This document shows positions 35,885 to 44,245 of a DNA stretch of 64,000 nucleotides, one piece after another. Under the pieces are notes generated by a model that saw only the letters and a list, made by a program, of their open reading frames with translations, was not told where the DNA came from and ran no database searches. This stretch comes from Burkholderiales bacterium (lineage in GTDB: Bacteria; Pseudomonadota; Gammaproteobacteria; Burkholderiales; SG8-39), in NCBI GenBank assembly GCA_014860445.1, contig JACZJT010000042.1, forward strand, positions 1 through 64,000, read 5' to 3'. The translations under genes were made by a program, and so were the position numbers. How positions within the stretch are numbered: position 1 is the stretch's first letter; each line of letters starts with the position of its first letter.

Positions 35885-37701
35885 CAGAATGAAATTCCCA
35901 CTGAAAAATGCACCCGTGTTTTCCCTGCCTCACGTCCGTGGGCAAGGTCCAGTTTCAGCAAACCGACCGGGCTCTTCCAGCGCGCACCGGCGCCGTAGCC
36001 GTGGACCGGATGGAAATCACGCAGACTGTCGGCTGCTGTTCCCAGATCGTAGAATACCGCCGCCCCCCATTGCGGCTTCAGCCAGTGCACGTATTCGGCA
36101 CTGGCCAAGCCGAGGTAACGCCCGCCGACGATGGCGTCGCCGAGTTTCACGCCCAGGCTTTGATAAGCGTAACCGCGCACTGACTGGTCGCCGCCGGCCC
36201 GAAACAGGAAATCAGACGGAATACCTTCGCGGCTGCGCGCAAGCGTTGCGCCCAACTCTGCGCGCAGGATCAGTCCGCCGCGCGAACCGACTCTGCGGTA
36301 ATACGTGCCCTTGAGATGGTTGCGTACGAAGTCCTGGTCCGACAGCAGCGCCTTGGTCGCAACGCCGACCTGTGCGCTCAGCAGGTAGCCCTCGCTGGGG
36401 TAGAGCAGATTATCGACCTGGCGCCGTGTCCAGGCGTAACCGGGGACCAGCGCCTGACTCGACTCGTTGAGTACGCCGTCGATCACATCGTGCTCGGTTT
36501 CGTACTGGAGGCTGTAGGCTTTCTCGGTATTGCCGATCACGCGGGCGCGTTTGGCGCCAAGCGTGTGCTTGCGGGTAAGAACGTTTTCGATATCGGTACG
36601 CTCGGTCAGCGCGCTCACGCTGTCCACGTATCCGTTCTCGGTACGCGGGAATTGTATTTCGCCGCTGAGCAACTGCTTTTTGCTCTCAAGCTTGAGCAGG
36701 CCGGACAGCCGCCAGGCGCGGTCCAGGAAATTCAGGTCCTCGTACTCGAGTTGCCCGCGTGCGCCAGAGTTCGTGCTCGCGCCTGCGCCGAAGCCCAGCT
36801 TGCGCGACTGTGCCTCGGCGACCTGCACCTTCACCGGGACGCGCACCGGCCGCTCGGGGTCGGTGTCCGTACTGACCGTGGCGCCGGTGAAGTAGCGGCT
36901 GTCTTGCAGGCGCGACTGCAATTGCAGCAGCTTCGCCTGCGAATAGGGCGAATCAGGCTTGATTACATTGAGCCGCTCCACGATGCTTTGTGGATAGCGC
37001 TCGAGCCCGCTCACCTCCAGGTCACCGAAGCTGAATGCCGGTCCGCTGTCCAGCACCACCTGCAAGGAAACCTGACGGGTCTTGGGATCGACCGTCGCCT
37101 GGCTGGAGGCGATTTTGGCCGCCGGGTATTGTTCCGCGAGCAGCAGTTGCAGCACGCTACGCTTGGCTGCCTCCCAATGTGACTGGCGAAATACCAGGCC
37201 TTTGCTCAAAGGCCAGCGCTCGCGCATGCGCGTGAGCCGAGCAAGGCTTTCCTCCCCGCTGATGGCACCGCGCAGCTCCAGTTTCACGTCGGCAACGCGC
37301 GACGTCTCTCCGGGGGTGATTGCGAAGCGAGCTGTCCATGCGCCCTGGCGCTCTTCCAGCGTGGATTCGATCGAAGGGGAGTAGTAACCTTCGGTGGCAA
37401 GCAGTTCGCGCATCTGCTCCGGAGTACGGCGCACCAGGAAGCGCAGTTGGTCCGCGTTCATGCGCGGATTGTCGCGTGCCGTGTAGATTTCCAGGTTGTC
37501 CTGCAGCAATTTGCGCTGGGCTTCGGGAACCGCTAGTTCCACCACATAGCGGAAAGCCTGCGTCGTTGCGGGCGGCGCTTGCGCGGATTCAGGGGGCGTC
37601 TGCGCGAGCGAAACGGAAGGAAACGCCAGCAGCGTCCACGCTGCGAAGGAGACGGCGAGGATAGGCGCCGCGGTTGCGGGCATGCGAAGATTTTTCGACA
37701 T
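35884..37701 (-). CDS. tamA: Omp85-family outer membrane protein TamA
   Basis: A 605-residue outer membrane protein. A signal peptide (about residues 7-33, ending Val-Ser-Leu-Ala) is followed by three POTRA domains and a 16-strand barrel with Gly-Gly-Asp-Gln-Ser-Val-Arg-Gly-Tyr (about residues 500-508), the Omp85 signature loop motif, and a C-terminal Phe (Val-Gly-Ile-Ser-Phe). Length matches the family (E. coli 577). The start at 37701 is one of several; ATG 37683 and GTG 37710 are alternatives and none has a clear ribosome site. It precedes tamB directly. Confidence 0.95.
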   Translation of the reverse strand: MSKNLRMPATAAPILAVSFAAWTLLAFPSVSLAQTPPESAQAPPATTQAFRYVVELAVPEAQRKLLQDNLEIYTARDNPRMNADQLRFLVRRTPEQMRELLATEGYYSPSIESTLEERQGAWTARFAITPGETSRVADVKLELRGAISGEESLARLTRMRERWPLSKGLVFRQSHWEAAKRSVLQLLLAEQYPAAKIASSQATVDPKTRQVSLQVVLDSGPAFSFGDLEVSGLERYPQSIVERLNVIKPDSPYSQAKLLQLQSRLQDSRYFTGATVSTDTDPERPVRVPVKVQVAEAQSRKLGFGAGASTNSGARGQLEYEDLNFLDRAWRLSGLLKLESKKQLLSGEIQFPRTENGYVDSVSALTERTDIENVLTRKHTLGAKRARVIGNTEKAYSLQYETEHDVIDGVLNESSQALVPGYAWTRRQVDNLLYPSEGYLLSAQVGVATKALLSDQDFVRNHLKGTYYRRVGSRGGLILRAELGATLARSREGIPSDFLFRAGGDQSVRGYAYQSLGVKLGDAIVGGRYLGLASAEYVHWLKPQWGAAVFYDLGTAADSLRDFHPVHGYGAGARWKSPVGLLKLDLAHGREAGKTRVHFSVGISF

Positions 37702-37790
37702 TATCGACACGAAAGCACCGGCCACGCTCGCCTTTTCCGCTTGCTGCAGAGAGGGCGCGTAATCCTGTTTGCGCAGGAAACCGCCTGCAA

Positions 37791-38132
37791 TCAAACTTTC
37801 TCTTCCGTCTCGCGCAGCGACGTTCCCAATTGGGGCGCAATGCTGCGGCGCTCCAGTTCTGCCGCGCGTGTCCGCAGTTCGATGTTGGCGGATTTTAAGG
37901 CGTCGATTTCCTTGGCCTGGCGACGGACGACCCAGTTGGAGCGCAGTGTCGCCGGCGTCGAAACCAGCGCGACGATCAGTGCGCCGAGCGCAAGCGCGAG
38001 CAGCAGGATGATGCCGAGTGAACCGTCGAAGCGCCAGAAAAAGAAAACAATCGTGCTGGGCACGCTGTTCTGTACGGCAAACAAGACGCCGACTATCGCA
38101 ATGATGATCGCAACGATGACTGAAAGTTGCAT
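37791..38132 (-). CDS. LapA-domain membrane protein (DUF1049)
   Basis: A 113-residue protein with two membrane helices (about 3-22 and 41-62) and a C-terminal coiled coil (Lys-Glu-Ile-Asp-Ala-Leu-Lys). This is the LapA/YciS pattern, which in E. coli works with LapB in lipopolysaccharide assembly control; no lapB gene is adjacent here, so the link is by family only. GGAAGG precedes the ATG at 38132, and it lies 89 bases upstream of tamA on the same strand. Confidence 0.85.
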   Translation of the reverse strand: MQLSVIVAIIIAIVGVLFAVQNSVPSTIVFFFWRFDGSLGIILLLALALGALIVALVSTPATLRSNWVVRRQAKEIDALKSANIELRTRAAELERRSIAPQLGTSLRETEEKV

Positions 38133-38295
38133 AACACCTTCCTTTGCGCGCAGGGGCGCGAGAGTTTGCGGAAAGTCGATTCCGCGGATGCGGGACGGGG
38201 TACGGGCAATGCCGGGGTTGTGACGTTCGGCGGTCAAGCTCGAAACGAGCCCGCCTCGTAATCGCCATTATACGACATGCGCAGGCTGGATTCGT

Positions 38296-39216
38296 TTAGG
38301 GCAGGTCACGCTGATACGGCGGCAGCTGCGCGCCGCAATCCTTGCAGAACTTCGCCTGTGGCTCGTGTCCTTCGCTCAGGCAGTCGTGGCAGGTGCGCGT
38401 GGTGGGCGTGCGCTGTGCGAAGCGTCGCGCAGTCATCTCGGCGCTGACGATGCCGGTGGGCACCGCGAGTATGCCCCAGCCGAGCAGCATCATGATGGAG
38501 GCGATCAGGCGCCCGAGATCGGTTTGCGGCGTGATGTCGCCGTAGCCGACCGTAGTCATGGTCACGATCGCCCAGTACACCGATATCGGGATGCTGGTGT
38601 AGCCGCGCTCCGGCCCTTCGATGACATACAGCAGGGTGCCCATCAGCAGGGCGATCATCAGGACTACCGACAGGAAGATAAAAATCTTGCGCTTGCTTGC
38701 GGTCAAGGCGGTGCCGAGCGCACGGTATTCGCCGATATACGCGGCGAGTTTTAGGATGCGGAAAATGCGCAGCAGCCTGAGGATGCGCACATCGAGCAGA
38801 TACTGCGCCCCCGGCAGAAGCAGCATCAGATAGGCGGGGAGCACAGCGAGCAGGTCGACTACGCCGAAGAAACTGGTCGCGTAGCGCAACGGTTGCCGCA
38901 CGCACGACAGGCGGGCGGCGTATTCGATCGAAAACAGGATGGTGAACGTCCACTCGAGCACGTCAAACAGCGCGGCGTGCTTGCGGGAGATGGCGTCGAC
39001 GCTGTCCAGAATAACGACGACGACGCTCAGGAGTATGCAGGCGAGGAGCACCAGGTCGAACAGCTTGCCGGCGCGCGTGTCCGCCTCGAAGATGACGGTG
39101 TAAAGCCGCAGCCGCCAGCCGTGATCCGGCCTGCCGAAGCGCTCCGCATCGGCGGCGGCGCCCCAGTCGCGCCGACTGGCGGTATTCACGCGTTCGCGAG
39201 TGGCAGCTTTGGCCAA
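38296..39216 (-). CDS. voltage-gated K+ channel with C-terminal zinc ribbon
   Basis: A 306-residue six-helix channel. Helix S4 carries repeated Arg residues (Arg-Ile-Leu-Arg-Leu-Leu-Arg-Ile-Phe-Arg-Ile-Leu-Lys) and the pore loop has the K+ filter Thr-Val-Gly-Tyr-Gly-Asp. After S6 comes a tail with Cys-His-Asp-Cys-x11-Cys-Lys-Asp-Cys (about residues 272-290), a zinc ribbon in place of the usual RCK or CNB domain. The family (Kv-like, PF00520/PF07885) is clear; the tail suggests gating or assembly control by metal or redox, as inference. It is divergent from DUF2868. Confidence 0.93.
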   Translation of the reverse strand: MAKAATRERVNTASRRDWGAAADAERFGRPDHGWRLRLYTVIFEADTRAGKLFDLVLLACILLSVVVVILDSVDAISRKHAALFDVLEWTFTILFSIEYAARLSCVRQPLRYATSFFGVVDLLAVLPAYLMLLLPGAQYLLDVRILRLLRIFRILKLAAYIGEYRALGTALTASKRKIFIFLSVVLMIALLMGTLLYVIEGPERGYTSIPISVYWAIVTMTTVGYGDITPQTDLGRLIASIMMLLGWGILAVPTGIVSAEMTARRFAQRTPTTRTCHDCLSEGHEPQAKFCKDCGAQLPPYQRDLP

Positions 39217-39435
39217 ATGATGTCTCCGTCGCTTTCAGGCGACCCTTAGGCATTCGTGTCAGGCCGCGCGGCCGCCCCGCTTCCTGCCCCGGGGTGTAAT
39301 TTCAGCCACGGTGCGCGGAACGACGCAAGCCGCCGACGCCGAACGATCTTACACGTTCTCCGACGGCAGGTGTACTGCGCGGATGCTGCGCACTCGACGG
39401 TTCGACGCCGCATGGAGAAGCGCTCGCGCGCCGGC

Positions 39436-39463
39436 GTCGGCCAGGCCGACAAAGCCGTATACT
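39436..39463 (+). promoter_or_regulatory. palindrome and -10 element before the DUF2868 gene
   Basis: A perfect 7-1-7 palindrome GTCGGCCAGGCCGAC (39436-39450) ends 7 bases before a TATACT -10 (39458-39463). The position, covering the place of the -35, would suit an operator. The start codon is 47 bases further on. The -35 itself is poor. Confidence 0.35.
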
Positions 39464-39510
39464 CTGCGCTGCCAAGCCGATTCCGCAGGACATCTACGTA
39501 AGCCGACTGA

Positions 39511-40989
39511 ATGAACGAATCCGAGGCTCGCAGCGCCCTCCTGGTGCGCGCATACGAAACGGTGCCGCCGGCGCAAACCGGCGGCCACTGGAGCGAGGAC
39601 GACCGCGCCTGGGCGACGCAGGCGGCGCTGCAGTCGGTGGGAGAACACGCGGGCGCTGCTGCGTTTATCGGGCGCAGGTCGCAGATTGCCGCGGAGCGTC
39701 TGTGCGCGCGGGACAGCGGCGCAAAATACGTATGGCGGGCGATGACCTGGCGGCCATGGATCGGGTGGGCGCTCGCGCTGCTCGCTTTCGCCTTCGGTTT
39801 GGCCGCCGACGCCGTCGGCCCGGCGCGCCAGATCAATGTGCTTGCACCGCCATTGCTCGTGCTGCTCGTCTGGAATCTCGTCGTCTACGCGGTGCTGCTG
39901 CTGCGCGCGGTGACGCGTCGGGCAGGCGCCGCCGCGCCGCATCCAGGGCCGCTTTCGCAACTGCTTGCGCGCGCTGCGCACGCGGTCGCCTCGGAGCGAA
40001 GGATGGAACAGTTAGCGCCGCCGCTCACCGCTTTCGCAAGCGACTGGGCGCGCGCCAGCGCAGGTCTAACCGCGTCGCGCCTTGCGCGGATTCTGCACTG
40101 GGCCGCGGCCGCATTCGCGGGCGGCGCATTGTTCGGCATGTATCTGCGCGGCATCGCGTTCGAGTACCGCGCCGGCTGGGGCAGCACCTTTCTCGATGCG
40201 TCCGCGGTGCACGCCCTGCTGTCCGTCGTGCTCGGACCGGCCGCGGCAATCAGTGGGATCGCACTGCCGGACGTAGCCGGCCTGGCGGCGATCCGTGCCG
40301 GCGTATCGCCTGGCGAGAACGCGGCACGCTGGATCCATTTGTATGCGGTGACCCTGGCGCTGTCGGTGCTGTTGCCGCGCACGCTGATGGCGCTGCGCAA
40401 TTACCTCGCAGAGCGGCGCATGGTAAATCGCTTTCCGCTATCGCTGGACGAAGCGTACTTCCAGGCGATCGCGCGTGCGCAGCACGGCGTTGCGGCCGAG
40501 ATTCGGGTCCTGCCCTACAGCTTTCACCCGAACCAACAGGCTGCACTGGGCTTGCACACGCTGATGCTGCAGGTATTTGGCCCCGGGAGCGAAGTCAGCG
40601 TTGCGCCCGCAGTAGCGTTCGGCGCCGAAGATGCGCTCGACGCGGCCTTGATTCCCGGCGCACCTGTAGCGCTCGTGGCCGCGCTGTTCTCGCTCACCGC
40701 GACGCCGGAGCGGGAGAACCACGGCGCTTTTATCGATGCGCTCGCGGCGCGGCTGCCGCCGGCCACGCCGTTCGCGGTGCTCATAGACGAAGCCGCGTTT
40801 GGCCAGCGCTTCGATCAGCAGGGCGCGACCGACCGCCGCCTGCAGCGCAGAGCGGCATGGCAGCGCATGCTTGCCGCGACCGGGCGGGTACCGGTGTTCG
40901 TCGATCTCGAGGGCAAGGATTTCACCGATGCCGGGCGCGCCTTGCGCGCGGCGATCGACACGGCGCCGGCGCGCGCCGCGCAGGGTTGA
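39511..40989 (+). CDS. DUF2868 membrane protein, partner of DUF3482 GTPase
   Basis: A 492-residue protein. Helices lie at about residues 85-105, 112-132, 200-218, 230-250 and 285-305; a C-terminal cytoplasmic domain of about 180 residues follows. The early Glu-Ala-Arg motif and the pairing with the next gene identify DUF2868. Function is not known; these pairs are found in many proteobacteria. The first helices are preceded by an N-terminal polar region with Ser-Glu-Asp-Asp-Arg-Ala-Trp-Ala. It is 4 bases from the GTPase gene and starts a run of same-strand envelope genes. Confidence 0.85.
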   Translation: MNESEARSALLVRAYETVPPAQTGGHWSEDDRAWATQAALQSVGEHAGAAAFIGRRSQIAAERLCARDSGAKYVWRAMTWRPWIGWALALLAFAFGLAADAVGPARQINVLAPPLLVLLVWNLVVYAVLLLRAVTRRAGAAAPHPGPLSQLLARAAHAVASERRMEQLAPPLTAFASDWARASAGLTASRLARILHWAAAAFAGGALFGMYLRGIAFEYRAGWGSTFLDASAVHALLSVVLGPAAAISGIALPDVAGLAAIRAGVSPGENAARWIHLYAVTLALSVLLPRTLMALRNYLAERRMVNRFPLSLDEAYFQAIARAQHGVAAEIRVLPYSFHPNQQAALGLHTLMLQVFGPGSEVSVAPAVAFGAEDALDAALIPGAPVALVAALFSLTATPERENHGAFIDALAARLPPATPFAVLIDEAAFGQRFDQQGATDRRLQRRAAWQRMLAATGRVPVFVDLEGKDFTDAGRALRAAIDTAPARAAQG

Positions 40990-40993
40990 CGCC

Positions 40994-42478
40994 ATGCCGC
41001 AGACGATCCAGCTGAGTCTCGTGTCCCACACCAACGTCGGCAAGACAACGCTTGCACGCACGCTGCTCGGGCGCGACATCGGCGAGGTGCGCGACGAAGC
41101 GCATGTGACCCTGTCCGCGGACAGGCACGAAATGGTCGCGACACCTGAAGGCGATAGTCTGATGCTGTGGGACACACCAGGCTTCGGCGACAGCACGAGG
41201 CTGGCGAAGCGACTGGCGCTGTCGGATAACCCGCTGGGCTGGTTTCTGAGCCAGGTGTGGGACCGCTACCGTGACCGCGCCTTCTGGTCCAGCCAGCAGG
41301 CGGTGCGCAATGTGCGCGATCAGGCCGATGTCGTTCTGTACCTGGTCAACGCTTCGGAAGACCCGCGGGACGCCGGCTATGTCACCCCGGAAATGCGCGT
41401 GCTCGAATGGATCGGCAAGCCGGTGGTGGTGTTGCTGAACCAGCTGGGCCGGCCGCGACCAGCGGACGCGGAACAGGCTGATGTACAGCGCTGGCGCAAG
41501 CACCTCGCCGACGTCACTTGCGTGCGTTCGGTGCTCGCGTTCGATGCGTTTGCGCGCTGCTGGGTGCAGGAAGCGGTGCTCTTCGACGAACTCGCCAAGG
41601 TGGTTCCGGATAAAACGCGCAATGCGTTCACGCGATTGAGCGCGCAATGGCTGCGCGGGCGGCGCGAAATTTTCGAAGCGTCATTCGGCGTCCTGGGTGC
41701 AAGGCTTGCGCGCGCGGCGCTCGACCACGAGGCTGTGAACGAAAGCGGCTGGAGCGACCGCTTGCGCACCCTGGGGGTTGCGCTTGGTGTAAGCCGCGAG
41801 GCCGAGGACAGCCCGCGACAGTCCGCCATGCGTGTGCTCGCCGAACGGCTCGACGCGGACATCCGCACGAGCTCCGACGGATTGATCGCACTGCACGGGC
41901 TGGGTGGACGCGCTTCAGCCGAGATCCTGACCCGGCTCGCCAAGCACTACGCGCTGCGCGAACGGCTCAGCGAGGGCAAGGCAGCAGCGCTCGGCGGTAT
42001 GGTCACGGGGGCGCTGGCAGGGCTGAAAGCCGATCTGGCCACGGGCGGAATGAGCTTCGGCGCGGGCTTGCTCGTCGGCGGCGTGCTCGGCGCGCTGGGC
42101 GCAGCCGGCCTCGCGCGCGGCTACAATCTGGTGCGCGGCGCCGGCGTCACCACCGTAACCTGGACCGATGAAGTTCTCGACGATCTCGCAATTTCGGCTT
42201 TGCTCGCCTATCTTGCCGTCGCGCATTACGGCCGCGGCCGCGGCGATTGGGCGCAGTCCGAGTATCCGGCGCACTGGCAGGCCGCGGTCGCGGCGGCATA
42301 CGCGCGGCACCGGGAGACCTTCAGCCACCTCTGGTCGCTGCGCGGGGAGGCGGGCGCGTCCGGCACGATCGGACCCGCGCTGCATGACGCGCTGGCTGCA
42401 GTGGCCGGCGATGTGCTGCAGCACCTGTATCCCGCCGCGTACGCCGGCTACAGCGAACGCGTCGATAACGCGGACTAA
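40994..42478 (+). CDS. DUF3482 Era/TrmE-like GTPase
   Basis: A 494-residue protein whose N-terminal 160 residues form a GTPase domain: P-loop Ser11-His-Thr-Asn-Val-Gly-Lys17-Thr (the first Gly of the consensus is Ser), Asp60-Thr-Pro-Gly63 for Mg2+ and the gamma phosphate, and Asn149-Gln-Leu-Gly152 in place of Asn-Lys-x-Asp, so base specificity may be relaxed. The C-terminal half has a Gly-rich hydrophobic stretch (about residues 335-380) that could insert in a membrane. The ATG at 40994 follows the DUF2868 stop by 4 bases. Family function is unknown. Confidence 0.87.
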   Translation: MPQTIQLSLVSHTNVGKTTLARTLLGRDIGEVRDEAHVTLSADRHEMVATPEGDSLMLWDTPGFGDSTRLAKRLALSDNPLGWFLSQVWDRYRDRAFWSSQQAVRNVRDQADVVLYLVNASEDPRDAGYVTPEMRVLEWIGKPVVVLLNQLGRPRPADAEQADVQRWRKHLADVTCVRSVLAFDAFARCWVQEAVLFDELAKVVPDKTRNAFTRLSAQWLRGRREIFEASFGVLGARLARAALDHEAVNESGWSDRLRTLGVALGVSREAEDSPRQSAMRVLAERLDADIRTSSDGLIALHGLGGRASAEILTRLAKHYALRERLSEGKAAALGGMVTGALAGLKADLATGGMSFGAGLLVGGVLGALGAAGLARGYNLVRGAGVTTVTWTDEVLDDLAISALLAYLAVAHYGRGRGDWAQSEYPAHWQAAVAAAYARHRETFSHLWSLRGEAGASGTIGPALHDALAAVAGDVLQHLYPAAYAGYSERVDNAD

Positions 42479-42570
42479 GGCACGCAGCGCGCACCTTTTT
42501 GCTACTATCGGTCGATGACGGGCGTCGGCTGTTTCTGGCGCTTACACCGGGTGCGTCGTGGAGGCTGTGG

Positions 42571-43410
42571 ATGGACATCTTCTTGCAATGGCGTGACGCG
42601 CTTTCCCGCGTTCTCGAACAGACCGCGGAACGGCTCGCGCTCTACCTGCCGAATGTGCTGGGCGCATTCCTGCTGTTGCTCGTTGGCTGGGTGGTGGCGC
42701 ACCTGCTGCGCTCGGCGGCTGTGCGCCTGACCCAGTTCGGTGAGCGCGCGCTGGCGCGCATAGCCAGCCGCCGCGACGGGACGCCACCGCGGCTGTCGGG
42801 CGCATCGGCAAAGATACTCGGCAGCGTCGTTTTCTGGGTGGTGGTGCTGTTCTTCCTCACCGCTGCGACCCAGCTGCTGGGCCTGCATACCTTCGCGACC
42901 TGGCTCGCGCGCGTCGCCGACTACCTGCCGACGGTGTTAGCGGGCGCGCTGATCATCGCTGCCGGTTTCCTTGTCAGCCGCCTCGCGCGCGAGGTGGTGG
43001 AGGCCGCCTCCGCCAGCGCGGGTGAGCGCCAGCGTGCACTGATCGGGCGTGTGGTGCAGGCGGCGATCCTGATCACCGCCATTCTCGTGGGCGCGGAGCA
43101 GATTGGCATCCGGGTCACCTTCCTCGTCATCCTGGCTGCGGGAGCCGGTATTGCGCTGGTGGGCGCGGTGGCGCTGGCGCTGAGCTTGGGCTCCCGAGAG
43201 TATGTCGCCAACCTGATCGGCGCGCATTACCTGCGCCAGCGCTACAGCGTCGGTCAGCTCGTGCGCACCGCGGGCTACGAAGGTCGGATTCTGGAACTGA
43301 CGGACACGGCGGTCGTGCTCGAAACTGCGGCAGGCCGGGCGAGCCTGCCGGCAAAAGTGTTCAACGAACAGGCAATCGTGCTGGTGATCAACGGGACGCG
43401 CGATGGCTAG
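42571..43410 (+). CDS. MscS-like membrane protein
   Basis: A 279-residue protein with about five helices and a C-terminal beta domain. The pore-like helix Gly-Ala-Gly-Ile-Ala-Leu-Val-Gly-Ala-Val-Ala-Leu-Ala-Leu-Ser-Leu-Gly has the Gly/Ala packing pattern of MscS helix TM3, and Tyr-Ser-Val-Gly-Gln-Leu-Val-Arg starts the beta domain. It could release solutes on osmotic downshock. GGAGG sits before the ATG at 42571. Its last 8 bases overlap the next gene, tying it to the MgtE-like pair. Confidence 0.83.
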   Translation: MDIFLQWRDALSRVLEQTAERLALYLPNVLGAFLLLLVGWVVAHLLRSAAVRLTQFGERALARIASRRDGTPPRLSGASAKILGSVVFWVVVLFFLTAATQLLGLHTFATWLARVADYLPTVLAGALIIAAGFLVSRLAREVVEAASASAGERQRALIGRVVQAAILITAILVGAEQIGIRVTFLVILAAGAGIALVGAVALALSLGSREYVANLIGAHYLRQRYSVGQLVRTAGYEGRILELTDTAVVLETAAGRASLPAKVFNEQAIVLVINGTRDG

Positions 43411-44245
43411 CGGCGAAGATCTTTCCTACGCTTATCTGGAAGCGCATCCGGCGGATGCGGCGCGCGTGCTCGAACGGCTCGCCCCGGATTCTGCCGCGGC
43501 GCTGTTGCAGACGGCACCGGCGCGGATCAGCGCGCCCGTGCTGCGCCAGATGCTTCCGCTCGCCGGCGCGCGCTGTCTGGAGCGCCTCTCCGACGCCGAC
43601 GCGGTTGGCCTGCTGCGCGGGCTCGGTGCGCAGGCCGGGGTCGCGCTGCTGCGCTACTTCAGCGCCGCGCGAAGGGCGGGCCTGCTCAGGCAGTTGCCTA
43701 CCGCACTATCCGTCGCCTACGAACTGTTGCTCGGTTATCCGGAGGGCGCGGTCGGCGCATGGATGGACACGCGCGCACTGGCGCTGCCGGCGGACATGAC
43801 CGCGGGCGAGTCGCTGGAGCGCGTACGCCGCGCCGACGAAACGCTGGTAGCCGATCCCTATGTCATAGACCGCAACCAGCGTCTGCTCGGTTATGTCGAA
43901 CTCGCTGATTTGCTGCGCGCAAATGCCGCGACCCCGCTCGCGCGCCTGGTGCGACCCAGTCCGCACCGGCTGCCGGCGCAGGCGCTGCTCGCCGGCCTGC
44001 CGGAGCATACGGCTTGGCATGAGGCGTCGACACTGCCTGTAGTCGAGCGCGGCGAGCGCCTGGTCGGCGCCCTTACGCATGCAACCCTGCTGCGCGCACT
44101 TTCGCTGGAGCAAAGCGCGTCTCCCAAAACCGCCGCGGAAGACACGCTTGCCGGCATCGCCGGCATCTACTGGTTCGGCGTTTCCGGGATGATCCAGGCG
44201 CTGGTCGGCCTGCTTCCGGTCGAACGCGGCGAGGGGGAATCATGA
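43403..44245 (+). CDS. MgtE-like cytoplasmic-domain protein without the channel
   Basis: A 280-residue protein that resembles the soluble part of MgtE: an N-domain superhelix (about residues 5-120, with repeated Ala-Ala-x-Leu-Leu), a CBS pair (about 125-235) and one C-terminal hydrophobic segment (Gly-Ile-Tyr-Trp-Phe-Gly-Val-Ser-Gly, about 250-273), but none of the five channel helices. A full MgtE follows with an ATGA overlap. The arrangement suggests a subunit that senses Mg2+ or nucleotide for its partner; this is inference. I know of no experimental work on such split proteins. Confidence 0.78.
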   Translation: MASGEDLSYAYLEAHPADAARVLERLAPDSAAALLQTAPARISAPVLRQMLPLAGARCLERLSDADAVGLLRGLGAQAGVALLRYFSAARRAGLLRQLPTALSVAYELLLGYPEGAVGAWMDTRALALPADMTAGESLERVRRADETLVADPYVIDRNQRLLGYVELADLLRANAATPLARLVRPSPHRLPAQALLAGLPEHTAWHEASTLPVVERGERLVGALTHATLLRALSLEQSASPKTAAEDTLAGIAGIYWFGVSGMIQALVGLLPVERGEGES

